The notes under the pieces were generated by a model, which was given only the letters and a program-made list of their open reading frames with translations, was not told where the DNA came from and ran no database searches. This document shows, one piece after another, positions 17,906 to 27,352 of a stretch of 35,482 bases of DNA; position 1 is the stretch's first letter, and the number at the start of each line of letters is the position of its first letter. The DNA is from Flavobacteriales bacterium (GTDB taxonomy: Bacteria > Bacteroidota > Bacteroidia > Flavobacteriales > ECT2AJA-044), in assembly GCA_021296215.1 (NCBI GenBank), contig JAGWBA010000017.1, forward strand, positions 1 through 35,482, read 5' to 3'. The translations under genes and the position numbers were made by a program.

Positions 17906-18652
17906 ATGAATATACTGGTTTGCATTTCGCATGTTCCCGACACTACTTCAAAAATCAACTTTACCAATGGCGATACTGAATTTGTTAAAGACGGTCTCCA
18001 ATTCATCATTGGGCCCAACGACGAATTTGGCCTTACCAAAGCCCTGTTTCTGAAAGAAAAACACGGCGGCACCATTACGGTGATCAACGTCGGTGGAGCC
18101 GAAACTGAACCGACCCTTCGCAAGGCTTTGGCCATCGGAGCCGACGAAGCTATTCGCGTCGACGCGCCTGCCGATGACAGTTTTTTCATCGCTCAACAGA
18201 TCGCCGCAGTAGCTAAGGAAAAGGATTTCGAGCTTATCATTGGAGGTGTTGAGTCCATTGACTACAACGGTGGACAAATACCCGGTATGGTGGCCGCCAT
18301 GCTCGACATGCCGTTCATTCAAACCTGTATCGGTTTGGAGGTCGAAGGATTCAATTTCACGGCCATTCGCGAGATCGATGGCGGAAAAGAAACATTGTCC
18401 GGATCACTTCCGTTGGTACTTTCTGGTAAAAAAGGATTGGTAGAAGAAAAGGATCTGCGCATCCCGAACATGCGCGGTATCATGATGGCTCGTCAGAAGC
18501 CACTGAATGTCCTTCCCGCCGCTGAGGCGGAAAAAGCCACCACCACCGAAAAATACGAGCGCCCGACCGAGAAGGGCGACTGCACCATGATCGATGCAGA
18601 TAACGTTGGCGAACTGGTTCGCCTGCTGCACGAAGAAGCGAAGGTGATTTAA
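17906..18652 (+). CDS. etfB: Electron transfer flavoprotein, beta subunit
   Basis: EtfB forms the AMP-holding half of the electron transfer flavoprotein, which takes electrons from acyl-CoA dehydrogenases and similar flavoenzymes. The 248 residues are normal in length. Landmarks are the start MNILVCISHVPDTTSKI, the GPNDEFGLTKALFLKE segment, ALAIGADEAIRVD, GGVESIDYNGGQIPGMVAAML and the partner-binding region SLPLVLSGKKGLVEEKDLRIPNMRGIMMAR. GAAGAAGGATG before the start is one of the few purine-rich ribosome-binding-like sequences here. It heads a plus-strand run, with etfA 19 bases downstream. Confidence 0.95.
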   Translation: MNILVCISHVPDTTSKINFTNGDTEFVKDGLQFIIGPNDEFGLTKALFLKEKHGGTITVINVGGAETEPTLRKALAIGADEAIRVDAPADDSFFIAQQIAAVAKEKDFELIIGGVESIDYNGGQIPGMVAAMLDMPFIQTCIGLEVEGFNFTAIREIDGGKETLSGSLPLVLSGKKGLVEEKDLRIPNMRGIMMARQKPLNVLPAAEAEKATTTEKYERPTEKGDCTMIDADNVGELVRLLHEEAKVI

Positions 18653-18671
18653 TTGAAAAGAAAGAATTGAC

Positions 18672-19628
18672 ATGTCTGTATTAGTATTTGCCGAAACCTG
18701 GGAAGGAAATTTCAAGAAGGCCACATTCGAGGCCGTGAGCTACGCCAAACGCATTGCCGACACCTACGGCGATTCAGTAATAGCCGTGACTTTTGGTAGC
18801 GTAAACGACGGAACCGATTTGGGTGCCTACGGCGCGAATAAGACCGTTAACGTTCCGAACCTCACCGCGTTTGGTAATGACACCTTCGCAGGTGCGCTTG
18901 CCGAATTGGCCGAGTCGGAAGGCGCCAACACCATCGTCATCAGTAATACCAACTACGGAGGGTCCGTTGCACCGATCTTGGCCGTAAAAGCCAACGCCGG
19001 ACTCATCACCAATGCAGTGGCTGTTCCTGAGAGCACCTCGCCATTGACCGTGAAGCGCAAGAGCTTTTCTTCAAAAGGATTTGCCTTTTACAAGAGCCAG
19101 CGCGACAAGAACATCATCACCATTATCCCTAATGCCATCGGTGTCGAGGAATTTGGAGGAAGTGCCGAAGCGGCATCCCACGAAACTTTGAACACTGCGA
19201 GCAAAATGAATTCAGTTTCCATTGACCGCGCCAAAGGCAAGATCCCACTCCCAGAGGCGGAGCTGGTCGTTTCCGCCGGACGCGGACTCAAAGGACCCGA
19301 AAACTGGACCATGATCGAGGAATTGGCCGAGACCCTCGACGCCGGAACAGCTTGTTCTAAACCGGTATCTGACATGGGCTGGCGCCCTCATAGCGAGCAC
19401 GTAGGTCAAACAGGGATCGCCATCAACCCGCAACTTTACATTGCCATCGGAATCTCGGGAGCTATTCAGCACTTGGCCGGAGTCAATGCCAGCAAGAATA
19501 TCGTGGTCATCAACAAGGATCCGGAAGCACCGTTCTTCAAAGCAGCCGATTACGGTATCGTTGGAGACGCATTCGAAGTGGTTCCGAAGTTGACCGAAGC
19601 GATCAAGAACTTCAAAGGCAACGCCTAA
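18672..19628 (+). CDS. etfA: Electron transfer flavoprotein, alpha subunit
   Basis: EtfA binds the redox FAD of the electron transfer flavoprotein. The 318 residues comprise an N-terminal domain (starting MSVLVFAETWEGNFKKATFE, with NTIVISNTNYGGSVAPILAVKANAG) and a C-terminal FAD domain. The latter has VVSAGRGLKGPENW, the ASRAAVD-like ACSKPVSDMGW, then RPHSEHVGQTGI and LYIAIGISGAIQHLAG, and DYGIVGDAFEVVPKL near the end. All FAD-contact motifs are present. It is co-directional with etfB and only nine bases separate it from the nuclease gene that follows. Confidence 0.96.
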   Translation: MSVLVFAETWEGNFKKATFEAVSYAKRIADTYGDSVIAVTFGSVNDGTDLGAYGANKTVNVPNLTAFGNDTFAGALAELAESEGANTIVISNTNYGGSVAPILAVKANAGLITNAVAVPESTSPLTVKRKSFSSKGFAFYKSQRDKNIITIIPNAIGVEEFGGSAEAASHETLNTASKMNSVSIDRAKGKIPLPEAELVVSAGRGLKGPENWTMIEELAETLDAGTACSKPVSDMGWRPHSEHVGQTGIAINPQLYIAIGISGAIQHLAGVNASKNIVVINKDPEAPFFKAADYGIVGDAFEVVPKLTEAIKNFKGNA

Positions 19629-19637
19629 GAAGATTAC

Positions 19638-20246
19638 ATGAAAAAAGTTCGTCTGAACATCGTGGGACTGTCGTACAGTCAAACCCAGAGTGGTGCTTAC
19701 GCCTTGGTTCTCTCCGAAGAGCAAGGGCACCGACGTCTCCCGATCATCATTGGCGGATTCGAAGCGCAGAGCATTGCCATCGCTCTCGAGAAGGATGTGA
19801 TACCCCCTCGCCCGCTGACGCACGACCTGTTCAAGCAGTTTGCCGATGAATTCAGGATCGGACTCAAGGAAGTATTGATCCACAAGTTGCAGGACGGAGT
19901 TTTCTTCGCCAGTTTGGTTTGTTTACAGAATGATGAAGAAGTCACGCTCGATGCCCGAACTAGCGATGCTGTAGCTCTAGCGGTTCGATTTGGCTGCCCC
20001 ATATACACCTATGAGGAAATATTAAAAGCGGCCGGGATCATCCTCGAAGAAGAGACTCCAACCGAAGAAAAGCAACCTTCAGAAATGGAGGAGGCTATCG
20101 AGAGCGAAAAAGAAAAGGTCGAAGGCCATTTTTCGGGCCTCAACGATCACCAGCTGCAGTCTTTAATGCAAGACGCCATCGAGAAGGAGGACTACGAAAA
20201 AGCTGCGGCCATCAGAGACGAATTAGAGAAGCGGAAAAAGAACTAA
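19638..20246 (+). CDS. Bifunctional nuclease (DUF151) with C-terminal UVR motif
   Basis: The first 130 residues form a bifunctional nuclease domain, a family with reported DNase and RNase activity: VGLSYSQTQSGAYALVLSE, RLPIIIGGFEAQSIAIAL, RPLTHDLF and the DARTSDAVALAVRFGCPIYT block. After an acidic linker (about 136-163) the last 35 residues, LQSLMQDAIEKEDYEKAAAI and RDELEKR, form a UvrB/UvrC-type coiled-coil motif that usually mediates protein contacts. The length of 202 residues and this two-part layout are usual for Bacteroidota. Its place between etfA and nupC gives no clear functional link. Confidence 0.93.
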   Translation: MKKVRLNIVGLSYSQTQSGAYALVLSEEQGHRRLPIIIGGFEAQSIAIALEKDVIPPRPLTHDLFKQFADEFRIGLKEVLIHKLQDGVFFASLVCLQNDEEVTLDARTSDAVALAVRFGCPIYTYEEILKAAGIILEEETPTEEKQPSEMEEAIESEKEKVEGHFSGLNDHQLQSLMQDAIEKEDYEKAAAIRDELEKRKKN

Positions 20247-20256
20247 ATTGGGCGCC

Positions 20257-21990
20257 ATGAAGCGCAGCCTCCTATCGCTACTCTTGGGCTTATCCCTTTT
20301 AGTTTCCGCACAATCGCCGGTCGGACACTGGCAATTCAAGAGTATCCTTTCGGAATCAGGTGACACTTTACGACCAGTGAGTGTGGCCGACTCCATGCAC
20401 GTATTGGAGAATGGCAAGTTCAGTTACGAGCTGACCGCGGTTGGCCTTCTGGCCGTAGGCCAATGGGAAAAAACAGGAGACCGTTTAAAGTACAGCTACG
20501 AAAATCCAAACGATACGGTTCGCTTTTACCAACTCACTTTTTCGGGCGATTCCCTGTTGACGCTCAGCGAGAATGGGGTGGATTACTCTTTTCAGAGGGC
20601 GTCAACGTCAGCATCAACAACAGCGTTAGCAACAGACGAGCAGCCTGGATCGGGAGCTGAAACCGAGCCCTTTGATACTGGGAGTTTCGAGAACATCAGC
20701 TTAACGGGTATTCTCCGCGGACTCCTCGGCTTAGCCGTTTTGGTGCTTATCGGATGGCTGTTCTCGAGCAACAGAAGGGCCATTAAGTGGTCACTCGTTA
20801 TGAAGGGCATTGGGATTCAGCTGATCTTTGCCTTCGCCATCCTAAAGGTGGAGGTCGTAAAGAACATTTTCGATTGGATGAGCAGCGCCTTTGTCACGCT
20901 TTTGAGTTTTACTACGGCTGGCTCGGAGTTTATATTCGGATCTCTGGTGACCGACCTCGAGGGGGTCGGTTACATATTCGCCTTTCAAGTATTGCCTACG
21001 ATCTTGTTCTTTTCGGCACTCACTAGCATTCTTTTCTACTACGGCATTCTTCAGAAGATCGTTTACGGATTCGCCTGGCTCATGAAACGAACACTCAAGC
21101 TGAGTGGAGCGGAGAGTTTGGCTGCGGCCGGAAACATATTTCTCGGCCAAACCGAGTCCCCACTTCTCATCAAACCCTACATCGATAAAATGACCCGCTC
21201 GGAGCTCATGTGTTTGATGTCAGGCGGTATGGCAACTATTGCAGGCGGAGTGCTTGCCGCATATATCGGTTTTCTCGGAGGTGATAGCGATGCCGAAAAG
21301 ATATTTTTCGCCAAGCACTTACTGGCCGCTTCGGTGATGTCGGCTCCAGCGGCCATCGTAGGAGCCAAACTCTTGGTTCCCGAAACCGAGAAGTTCAACG
21401 AAGAGATGTCGATCTCCAAAGAACGAATCGGAAAAAACGCGCTCGAAGCCATTACCAACGGTACCATTCAGGGCATCCGCCTAGCGGTAAACGTGGGCGC
21501 CATGCTCCTCGTTTTTATCGCCCTTATCGCCATGGTGAACTACGTATTGGGTGATTTTTTTGGTGCACGCACAGGCTTGAATACCTGGGTCAATAGCTTC
21601 ACGAACGGCCAATACGAGCAATTCTCCCTTCAGTTCATTCTAGGCTATGTTTTAGCTCCGCTCACCTGGCTCATGGGTGTGGCTAAGGAAGATATGATCT
21701 TGGTGGGCCAGCTCCTCGGTGAAAAGATCATCTTGAACGAATTCGTAGCCTACGTGAGCATGGGCGAACTAAAAGAGGCCGGAAAATTCGCCGAGCAAAA
21801 GTCCATAATCATCGCAACGTATATCCTTTGTGGTTTCGCCAACTTCGCATCAATCGGAATTCAGATCGGAGGCATCGGAGCGCTCGCTCCCGGCCGCAAG
21901 ACCACCCTTTCTGAACTCGGCGTTAAGGCGCTGATCGGCGGAACGCTGGCCTCGCTCTTTACTGCGGTCATCGTAGGTATGCTCATTTAA
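20257..21990 (+). CDS. nupC: CNT-family nucleoside transporter with N-terminal secreted domain
   Basis: The C-terminal 430 residues form a concentrative nucleoside transporter, which imports nucleosides with Na+ or H+. Landmarks are GNIFLGQTESPLLIKPYI, NGTIQGIRLAVNVGAML, LVGQLLGEKIILNEFVAY and CGFANFASIGIQIGGIGALAP, covering the nucleoside and cation sites. Before it lies an unusual 150-residue segment: a signal sequence (SLLSLLLGLSLLVSA), a lipocalin-like small beta domain (GHWQFKSILSESGD, YSYENPNDTVRFYQLTFSGD) and a Ser/Thr-rich linker. The ATG at 20257 is preferred to a TTG nine bases upstream. It lies 10 bases after the nuclease gene in the same run. Imported nucleosides would supply the two kinases in this window. 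Confidence 0.93.
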   Translation: MKRSLLSLLLGLSLLVSAQSPVGHWQFKSILSESGDTLRPVSVADSMHVLENGKFSYELTAVGLLAVGQWEKTGDRLKYSYENPNDTVRFYQLTFSGDSLLTLSENGVDYSFQRASTSASTTALATDEQPGSGAETEPFDTGSFENISLTGILRGLLGLAVLVLIGWLFSSNRRAIKWSLVMKGIGIQLIFAFAILKVEVVKNIFDWMSSAFVTLLSFTTAGSEFIFGSLVTDLEGVGYIFAFQVLPTILFFSALTSILFYYGILQKIVYGFAWLMKRTLKLSGAESLAAAGNIFLGQTESPLLIKPYIDKMTRSELMCLMSGGMATIAGGVLAAYIGFLGGDSDAEKIFFAKHLLAASVMSAPAAIVGAKLLVPETEKFNEEMSISKERIGKNALEAITNGTIQGIRLAVNVGAMLLVFIALIAMVNYVLGDFFGARTGLNTWVNSFTNGQYEQFSLQFILGYVLAPLTWLMGVAKEDMILVGQLLGEKIILNEFVAYVSMGELKEAGKFAEQKSIIIATYILCGFANFASIGIQIGGIGALAPGRKTTLSELGVKALIGGTLASLFTAVIVGMLI

Positions 21991-22000
21991 AACTTCGACA

Positions 22001-22738
22001 ATGTTTCGCAAGATCCTCATCGGCGTTCTGATCTTCATCGTGCTTCTCATGGGCGCAATACTGGCCGTGCAGTACTTCATCAGCGAGGATTTGCCCGAAG
22101 GCAAAAGAGGCCCGGCCGCGGAAGAACTCTGCGATAAAATGTTCAAGGCCGTCGGCAGGGAGGCGTGGGACAGCACGGCATTCGCCCGCTGGACCTTTCG
22201 AGATGCACACCACTACGTCTGGAACAAGAACGAGCACTTGGTTCGCGTAAAATGGGACGAATTCACGGTGTACCTATACCCCGAAACCAAAGAGGGGCGC
22301 GCTTTCGTATTCGAATCGGAACTCAGCGGAGAGGACAAAGAAGATAAGATCCAAACGGCCTGGGATTACTTCAACAACGACAGTTTTTGGCTCATTGCTC
22401 CACTCAAGGCTCGCGATCCCGGCACTATCCGAGAACTCGTACAAACGGATCGCGGTCCGGCCCTAAAGGTCACTTATAGCAGCGGCGGTACCACCCCGGG
22501 CGATACCTACCTCTGGCACCTCGACAAGGACGGAAAACCCCAATCGTGGCAAATGTGGGTGCAGATCATCCCCATTGGCGGACTCGAATTCACCTGGGAG
22601 AATTGGGTAGCTACCCGCACGGGGGTCATGATCGCACTCGACCACGAGGCCGAAGGGTTCAGCGTCCCCCTCTCGGGTGTTGATTTCGCGATGACGCTCA
22701 GCGACTTACACGTACAGGACTCCCTACTTGTAAAATAA
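22001..22738 (+). CDS. Membrane-anchored protein of unknown function
   Basis: I do not recognise a characterised family. The 245 residues start with one transmembrane helix (about 5-26), then a soluble domain probably facing the periplasm. It is rich in aromatic strands such as ARWTFRDAHHYVWNKNEHLV, WDYFNNDSFWLIAPLKARDP, LKVTYSSGGTTPGDTYLWHL and MWVQIIPIGGLEFTWENW. The look recalls LolA-like or lipoprotein-carrier folds, but no diagnostic motif proves this. It starts 10 bases after nupC and is followed 40 bases later by the tricorn-like protease, so it probably belongs to the same transcript. Confidence 0.75.
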   Translation: MFRKILIGVLIFIVLLMGAILAVQYFISEDLPEGKRGPAAEELCDKMFKAVGREAWDSTAFARWTFRDAHHYVWNKNEHLVRVKWDEFTVYLYPETKEGRAFVFESELSGEDKEDKIQTAWDYFNNDSFWLIAPLKARDPGTIRELVQTDRGPALKVTYSSGGTTPGDTYLWHLDKDGKPQSWQMWVQIIPIGGLEFTWENWVATRTGVMIALDHEAEGFSVPLSGVDFAMTLSDLHVQDSLLVK

Positions 22739-22778
22739 TTTGTTACCTTCTATTTCCTTTAACACAGAACACTAACCA

Positions 22779-25700
22779 ATGAAAAAACTACTCCTGCTTT
22801 TAGTGGGCGTTTCGGCCGTACTCGGGTCAATCGCTCAAAATCCTTCGTGGATGCGCTATCCAGCCATCTCTCCCGATGGATCCCAAATCGTATTCAGCTA
22901 TCAGGGCAACCTTTACGTGGTTCCCGCCGCAGGCGGAGAAGCACGCGCCCTCACCACTCATCCGGCGTACGATTTCGAACCCGTTTGGTCGCGCGACGGC
23001 TCCAAAATTGCCTTTGCCAGCGACCGCTACGGAAACTTCGATGTCTTCGTGATCGAAGCTACCGGCGGCCAGCCCACACGTCTCACCTTCGCTAGCAGCA
23101 GCGACCACCCCAGCGATTTCACTCCCGATGGTAGTGCTGTTCTTTTTTCTGCCTCGCGGCAGGATGCGGCAGCGAATCGTCAGTTCCCCTCGGGCGGATT
23201 GCGCGAGTTGTATCGCGTTCCGGTCACGGGCGGAAGACCCGTCCAACTCATGACCACTCCGGCCGAAAACGCGCGCTACAACGCCGATGGATCAGCCATC
23301 GTATTTCACGACCGGAAAGGCTATGAAGACTTTTGGCGCAAGCACCACACCTCTGCCGTTACACGCGACATCTGGACCTATACCTTCGCCGACGGCAATT
23401 ATGAAAAGCTATCGACCTACGAAGGCGAAGACCTGTATCCGGTATGGGCCCCCGGCTCAACCGATATCTACTTCACCAGCGAGATGTACGGAAACAGTTT
23501 CAACGTGGTCAAACGATCGGCGGACGGAACTTTCACTCAGGTAAGCTCTTTTGACAAACACCCGGTTCGCATGCTCTCCATAAGCAACGACGGACTCCTG
23601 TGCTACAGCTATCACGGTGAGCTCTATACTCAGCGCGAAGGCGAAGAACCACAAAAGCTTTCGGTCACCCTACACGACGATGCTAAAGAAAACGACTATG
23701 AGATCCTGAGAGCAACAGCCGGCGGCGACTTCGCAGTAAGCCCCAACGGAAAGGAGATCGCGTTCATCTATCGAGGCGAAGTGTTCGTCACTTCGGTCGA
23801 AGGATCCTGGACCAAGCGAATCACCAACACCCCGGAACAAGAGCGCAGTGTCGATTTTCATCCCAACGGTCGTAAGATCTTGTACGCCGGCGAACGCAAT
23901 GGTTCCTGGAATGTGTACGAAGCGGAGATCGCCAGAGAAGACGAGCCATACTTCTACAGTGCTACCCTGATCAATGAAAAAGCCCTGCTCGAAAACCCGG
24001 AAGAAGAGTTTCAAGCGCAATATTCCCCAGACGGTAAAGAAGTTGCCTACCTCGAAGAACGGGTGATCCTAAAAGTATTGAACATCGAAAGTGGGGAAAC
24101 ACGCACCGTGCTTCCGGCCAAGTACAACTATTCGTACGCCGATGGAGACCAATACTACGCCTGGTCGCCAGACGGTAAATGGTTCGCTGTAAATTACCTG
24201 CCCGGAAAACAATGGATCAGCGATATGGGAATAGTATCGGCTTCAGGTGAAGAAGAGCCGATGGACCTTACCCGATCGGGCTTCAATGACTGGTCCGGAA
24301 CTTTCGAATGTAATGGAGAGGTCATGATTTGGGGCAGCAACCGCCACGGAAACTCCAATATGCAGGGGCGCGGGGGCACTTGGGACATCTACGCCATGTT
24401 CTTGACTCAGAAAGCCTGGGATAAATATCGCCTCAATGAAGAGGAGTACGCCTTGTGGAAAGAGATGAAAGAAAAGGAGACGAAAGGCGACGACGAGGAA
24501 GACGACGACAAGAAGTCGAAAAAGAAGAAAAAGGACAATGACGACGAAGATGAGGTCGAAGCATTGTCATTCGACCTGGATGGTGTGTACGAACGTAAAG
24601 CACGTCTTACTCCCATGAGCGGAAACCTCGGTGGCGGATTCCTTTCTGCGGATGGAGACAAGCTCTATTTTTTCGCTTACGAAAACCGCAAATGGGGATT
24701 CTACGAATGGGATTTGTACAAAGGTGAAATGGAGACCATCACCAGTCTTGACCGCAGCTTTGGCTCCTGGGAACTCAGCGATGATCGCAAACACGTATTC
24801 GTTTCTACCGGAGGAGGGTTTTCTACGATCGCCGTCTCGGGTGGAAAAACCGAATCAGTGAAGATCAGTGCCGAAATGGAGCTCGATCCACAGGGCGAGC
24901 GCGAATATTTATTTGAGCACGTATGGCGCCAAACACTGAAGAAGTTCTATGTGGAGGATATGCAAGGGGTCGATTGGGCCTTTTACAAGGAAGCCTACGA
25001 GCCCAAAGTGAAGGAAATGACCAACAATCAGGACTTCGCTGAACTCATGAGCGAACTCCTCGGAGAATTGAACGCCTCACACACGGGTTCGGGTGCCTTT
25101 GGTGAATCGTACGACGATGACCAAAGTGCTGCATTCGGAATGCTCTTCGATTGGACCCAAGATGCCGATGGACTCACAGTGACCGAAGTGCTTACGAAAG
25201 GCCCTGGTGATTATGCCGACTCGCCATTTGAGGTCGGATCGGTGATCAAGGCCATAGATGGTCGCGAGATCAAAGCGGGTGAAAACCCTTGGGGATGGTT
25301 CAATAGAAAAGCCGGTGAAACCGTGCTCTTGACCGTGGTGAACGACGGTGAAGAAAAAGACGTGCGCATCAAGGCGATCTCGAGAGGAATGGAGAACGAA
25401 TTGCTATACGAACGTTGGGTCAAGCAAAACCGCGAAGAAGTTGAAGAACTTTCGGGTGGTAAAGTAGGCTATGTGCATGTTCGTAGCATGGGCGACGCCA
25501 GTATGCGCGTAGTTTTTGAAGAAGCTCTAGGGCGGTATTACGAATGCGACGCATTGATCGTGGATACGCGATTCAACGGTGGAGGCTGGCTTCATGATCA
25601 GCTTGCGACCTTCCTTAGCGGTGAGGCCTATGTGAATTTAGTCCCACGCGGTCAGGATCTGGGTCACGAGCCTTCGACTAAATGGAAAGGGAAATCCTGT

Positions 25701-26015
25701 GTGCTGATGAGCGAATCAAATTACTCGGATGCACACTTCTTCCCATGGGCTTATAAAGAACTAGAGATCGGCCCGCTGATCGGAACTCCCGTGGCAGGAA
25801 CGGCTACTGCTGTTTGGTGGGAGACCCTCATGAATAACTCCATGTACTTCGGTATCCCAATGGTTGGAACCATCGACAAGGATGGAAATTATCTCGAAAA
25901 TCAGGAACTACAACCCGACTACGAAGTCGTTTTGACTCCGGCCGATGCTGCTGCAGGTAACGATCCACAGCTTCAGAAGGCCGTTGAAGTTATGCTCGAG
26001 TCAATCGAGGATTAA
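22779..26015 (+). CDS. Secreted tricorn-like S41 protease
   Basis: This 1078-residue protein resembles archaeal tricorn protease but carries a signal peptide (LLLLLVGVSAVLGSIA). Residues about 25-540 and 605-695 hold WD40-like/PD40 propeller repeats (SPDGSQIVFSYQGNLYVVPA, SRDGSKIAFASDRYGNFDVF). About 700-780 is the tricorn core domain, with the catalytic His in ELNASHTG (His768). A PDZ domain (about 785-865) leads to the S41 domain, with VDTRFNGGGWLHD and the nucleophile in SNYSDAHFF (Ser983-Asp984). An Asp/Glu- and Lys-rich insert lies at about 562-596. It probably degrades peptides in the periplasm or at the surface. It is the last gene of the etfB run but may have its own promoter. Confidence 0.94.
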   Translation: MKKLLLLLVGVSAVLGSIAQNPSWMRYPAISPDGSQIVFSYQGNLYVVPAAGGEARALTTHPAYDFEPVWSRDGSKIAFASDRYGNFDVFVIEATGGQPTRLTFASSSDHPSDFTPDGSAVLFSASRQDAAANRQFPSGGLRELYRVPVTGGRPVQLMTTPAENARYNADGSAIVFHDRKGYEDFWRKHHTSAVTRDIWTYTFADGNYEKLSTYEGEDLYPVWAPGSTDIYFTSEMYGNSFNVVKRSADGTFTQVSSFDKHPVRMLSISNDGLLCYSYHGELYTQREGEEPQKLSVTLHDDAKENDYEILRATAGGDFAVSPNGKEIAFIYRGEVFVTSVEGSWTKRITNTPEQERSVDFHPNGRKILYAGERNGSWNVYEAEIAREDEPYFYSATLINEKALLENPEEEFQAQYSPDGKEVAYLEERVILKVLNIESGETRTVLPAKYNYSYADGDQYYAWSPDGKWFAVNYLPGKQWISDMGIVSASGEEEPMDLTRSGFNDWSGTFECNGEVMIWGSNRHGNSNMQGRGGTWDIYAMFLTQKAWDKYRLNEEEYALWKEMKEKETKGDDEEDDDKKSKKKKKDNDDEDEVEALSFDLDGVYERKARLTPMSGNLGGGFLSADGDKLYFFAYENRKWGFYEWDLYKGEMETITSLDRSFGSWELSDDRKHVFVSTGGGFSTIAVSGGKTESVKISAEMELDPQGEREYLFEHVWRQTLKKFYVEDMQGVDWAFYKEAYEPKVKEMTNNQDFAELMSELLGELNASHTGSGAFGESYDDDQSAAFGMLFDWTQDADGLTVTEVLTKGPGDYADSPFEVGSVIKAIDGREIKAGENPWGWFNRKAGETVLLTVVNDGEEKDVRIKAISRGMENELLYERWVKQNREEVEELSGGKVGYVHVRSMGDASMRVVFEEALGRYYECDALIVDTRFNGGGWLHDQLATFLSGEAYVNLVPRGQDLGHEPSTKWKGKSCVLMSESNYSDAHFFPWAYKELEIGPLIGTPVAGTATAVWWETLMNNSMYFGIPMVGTIDKDGNYLENQELQPDYEVVLTPADAAAGNDPQLQKAVEVMLESIED

Positions 26016-26039
26016 AACAAAAGTATAAGTCATATAGAG

Positions 26040-26066
26040 CAAGCCGTACCCAGGGGTTACGGCTTG
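26040..26066. terminator. Hairpin between the S41 protease and amidohydrolase genes
   Basis: CAAGCCGTA (26040-26048) pairs perfectly with TACGGCTTG (26058-26066). It lies 24 bases after the protease stop and overlaps the stop of the convergent amidohydrolase gene. Only weak T tracts follow on either strand, so it may act for both directions or just protect 3' ends. Confidence 0.65.
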
Positions 26067-27340
26067 TTCTTGTATTTCTCGTACAGCTTTTGGTGGGGTC
26101 CATTCAAATCGAGTAAACGACCTTGGATCATCGCCACCTGAACATCGTTGGTGCGCATATCCATTAAATCCCCATTAGAGATCACGATGTTGGCGTCCTT
26201 CCCGACTTCTAGGCTTCCAGCACGATCGGCGATATTGAGCACCTCCGCAGCATTAAGCGTGATCATGGCCAAGGCAGCTTCGTAATTGAGTCCATAGGCC
26301 ACCGCAGTTCCTGCGAAGAAGGGCAAATTGCGCGCTTCCTGAAGATCGTCATAGCTCAACACTACTTTTATACCGGCTTCGTGAAGCATCTTTGGAAGCT
26401 CAAATCGCTCCGTAACTGCGCCGTCATCTCGTGATGGCAATGCATGTACTTGAGGAAGTACAACGGGAATATCGAACTCGGTCAAGAAATCCATGCACAA
26501 ATGTGCATCGCGCGGCTCAACGATGACCACGCGCGGAATACCCATATCCATCGCCCACTGCACCGATTCAATGATCTGTCTGCGACGCGATGCCTGAATA
26601 AACAAGGTCTTTTCACCTGAGAATACCGGAGCCATGGCCTCTAGTTTCAGGTTTGTCTCCTGATCGCCCTCAAAAGCCATGTATTCCTGTGCATCGCGAA
26701 AGATCTCATCGATCGCTGCAACTTGATCTTCGTATTCGGGATTCTTACGACGCTCGGTCTCGCCCATCCACCAACGCGCTCCATAGGTGGGCGATGGCCA
26801 TGACAAGTGAAGCCCGTTATCCACGGCGTAGGCAGCGTCTTCCCAGTTCCAAGCATCGAGCTGCACCACCGCTGAGGTTCCGGGCAAATACCCTCCACGA
26901 GGTGTGGGTTGAGCGAGCAGTACTCCTAAGTGGCGCTGAGCAGGAATATGCCAGCTATCGGTATTGTAGGCGATCAAACTTCGAACGTTGGGCGTAAAAT
27001 CCCCAACTTCTCTGTCGTCCCGAGAGGCTCTAACAGCTGAAATATCTTCAAGCCCAAGTGTAGTGTTCACCTGGATCAGGCCCGGATAAATATGTTGACC
27101 ACCGGCATCGATAACCTCATATTGTGTACGATCGATCCGCACAGCCGACATGTCGCCCACTGCAGTTATCATTCCTTCTTCTATAAAGATGTAGGCGTTC
27201 TCAATGACCTCTCCATTACCTACGTGGGCCGTACCTCCGATTATAGCGATCGGACCTGTTTGTAGCGATCCGGGAGTCGGAATCTGAGCAATGGCAGTCA
27301 ACGCGAAAAAGGCGGCGATTATGCTGAATAAACTTTTCAT
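26057..27340 (-). CDS. Secreted amidohydrolase-like protein lacking the HxH motif
   Basis: This 427-residue protein has a signal peptide (MKSLFSIIAAFFALTAIA) and an amidohydrolase fold: the composite beta-sandwich start (GPIAIIGGTAHVGNGEVIEN), a degenerate barrel, and the ending AALAMITLNAAEVLNIADRA, GSLEVGKDANIVISNGDLMD. Where active enzymes have H-x-H after YPGLID it has YPGLIQVNTTLG, so the first metal pair is missing and ordinary metal catalysis is doubtful. VVLSYDD retains an Asp where the last ligand usually lies. It follows the larger amidohydrolase by 12 bases and is probably its partner subunit; such pairs recur in Bacteroidota. Substrate unknown. Confidence 0.88.
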   Translation of the reverse strand: MKSLFSIIAAFFALTAIAQIPTPGSLQTGPIAIIGGTAHVGNGEVIENAYIFIEEGMITAVGDMSAVRIDRTQYEVIDAGGQHIYPGLIQVNTTLGLEDISAVRASRDDREVGDFTPNVRSLIAYNTDSWHIPAQRHLGVLLAQPTPRGGYLPGTSAVVQLDAWNWEDAAYAVDNGLHLSWPSPTYGARWWMGETERRKNPEYEDQVAAIDEIFRDAQEYMAFEGDQETNLKLEAMAPVFSGEKTLFIQASRRRQIIESVQWAMDMGIPRVVIVEPRDAHLCMDFLTEFDIPVVLPQVHALPSRDDGAVTERFELPKMLHEAGIKVVLSYDDLQEARNLPFFAGTAVAYGLNYEAALAMITLNAAEVLNIADRAGSLEVGKDANIVISNGDLMDMRTNDVQVAMIQGRLLDLNGPHQKLYEKYKNKP

Positions 27341-27352
27341 TCCCTCTTTAAT

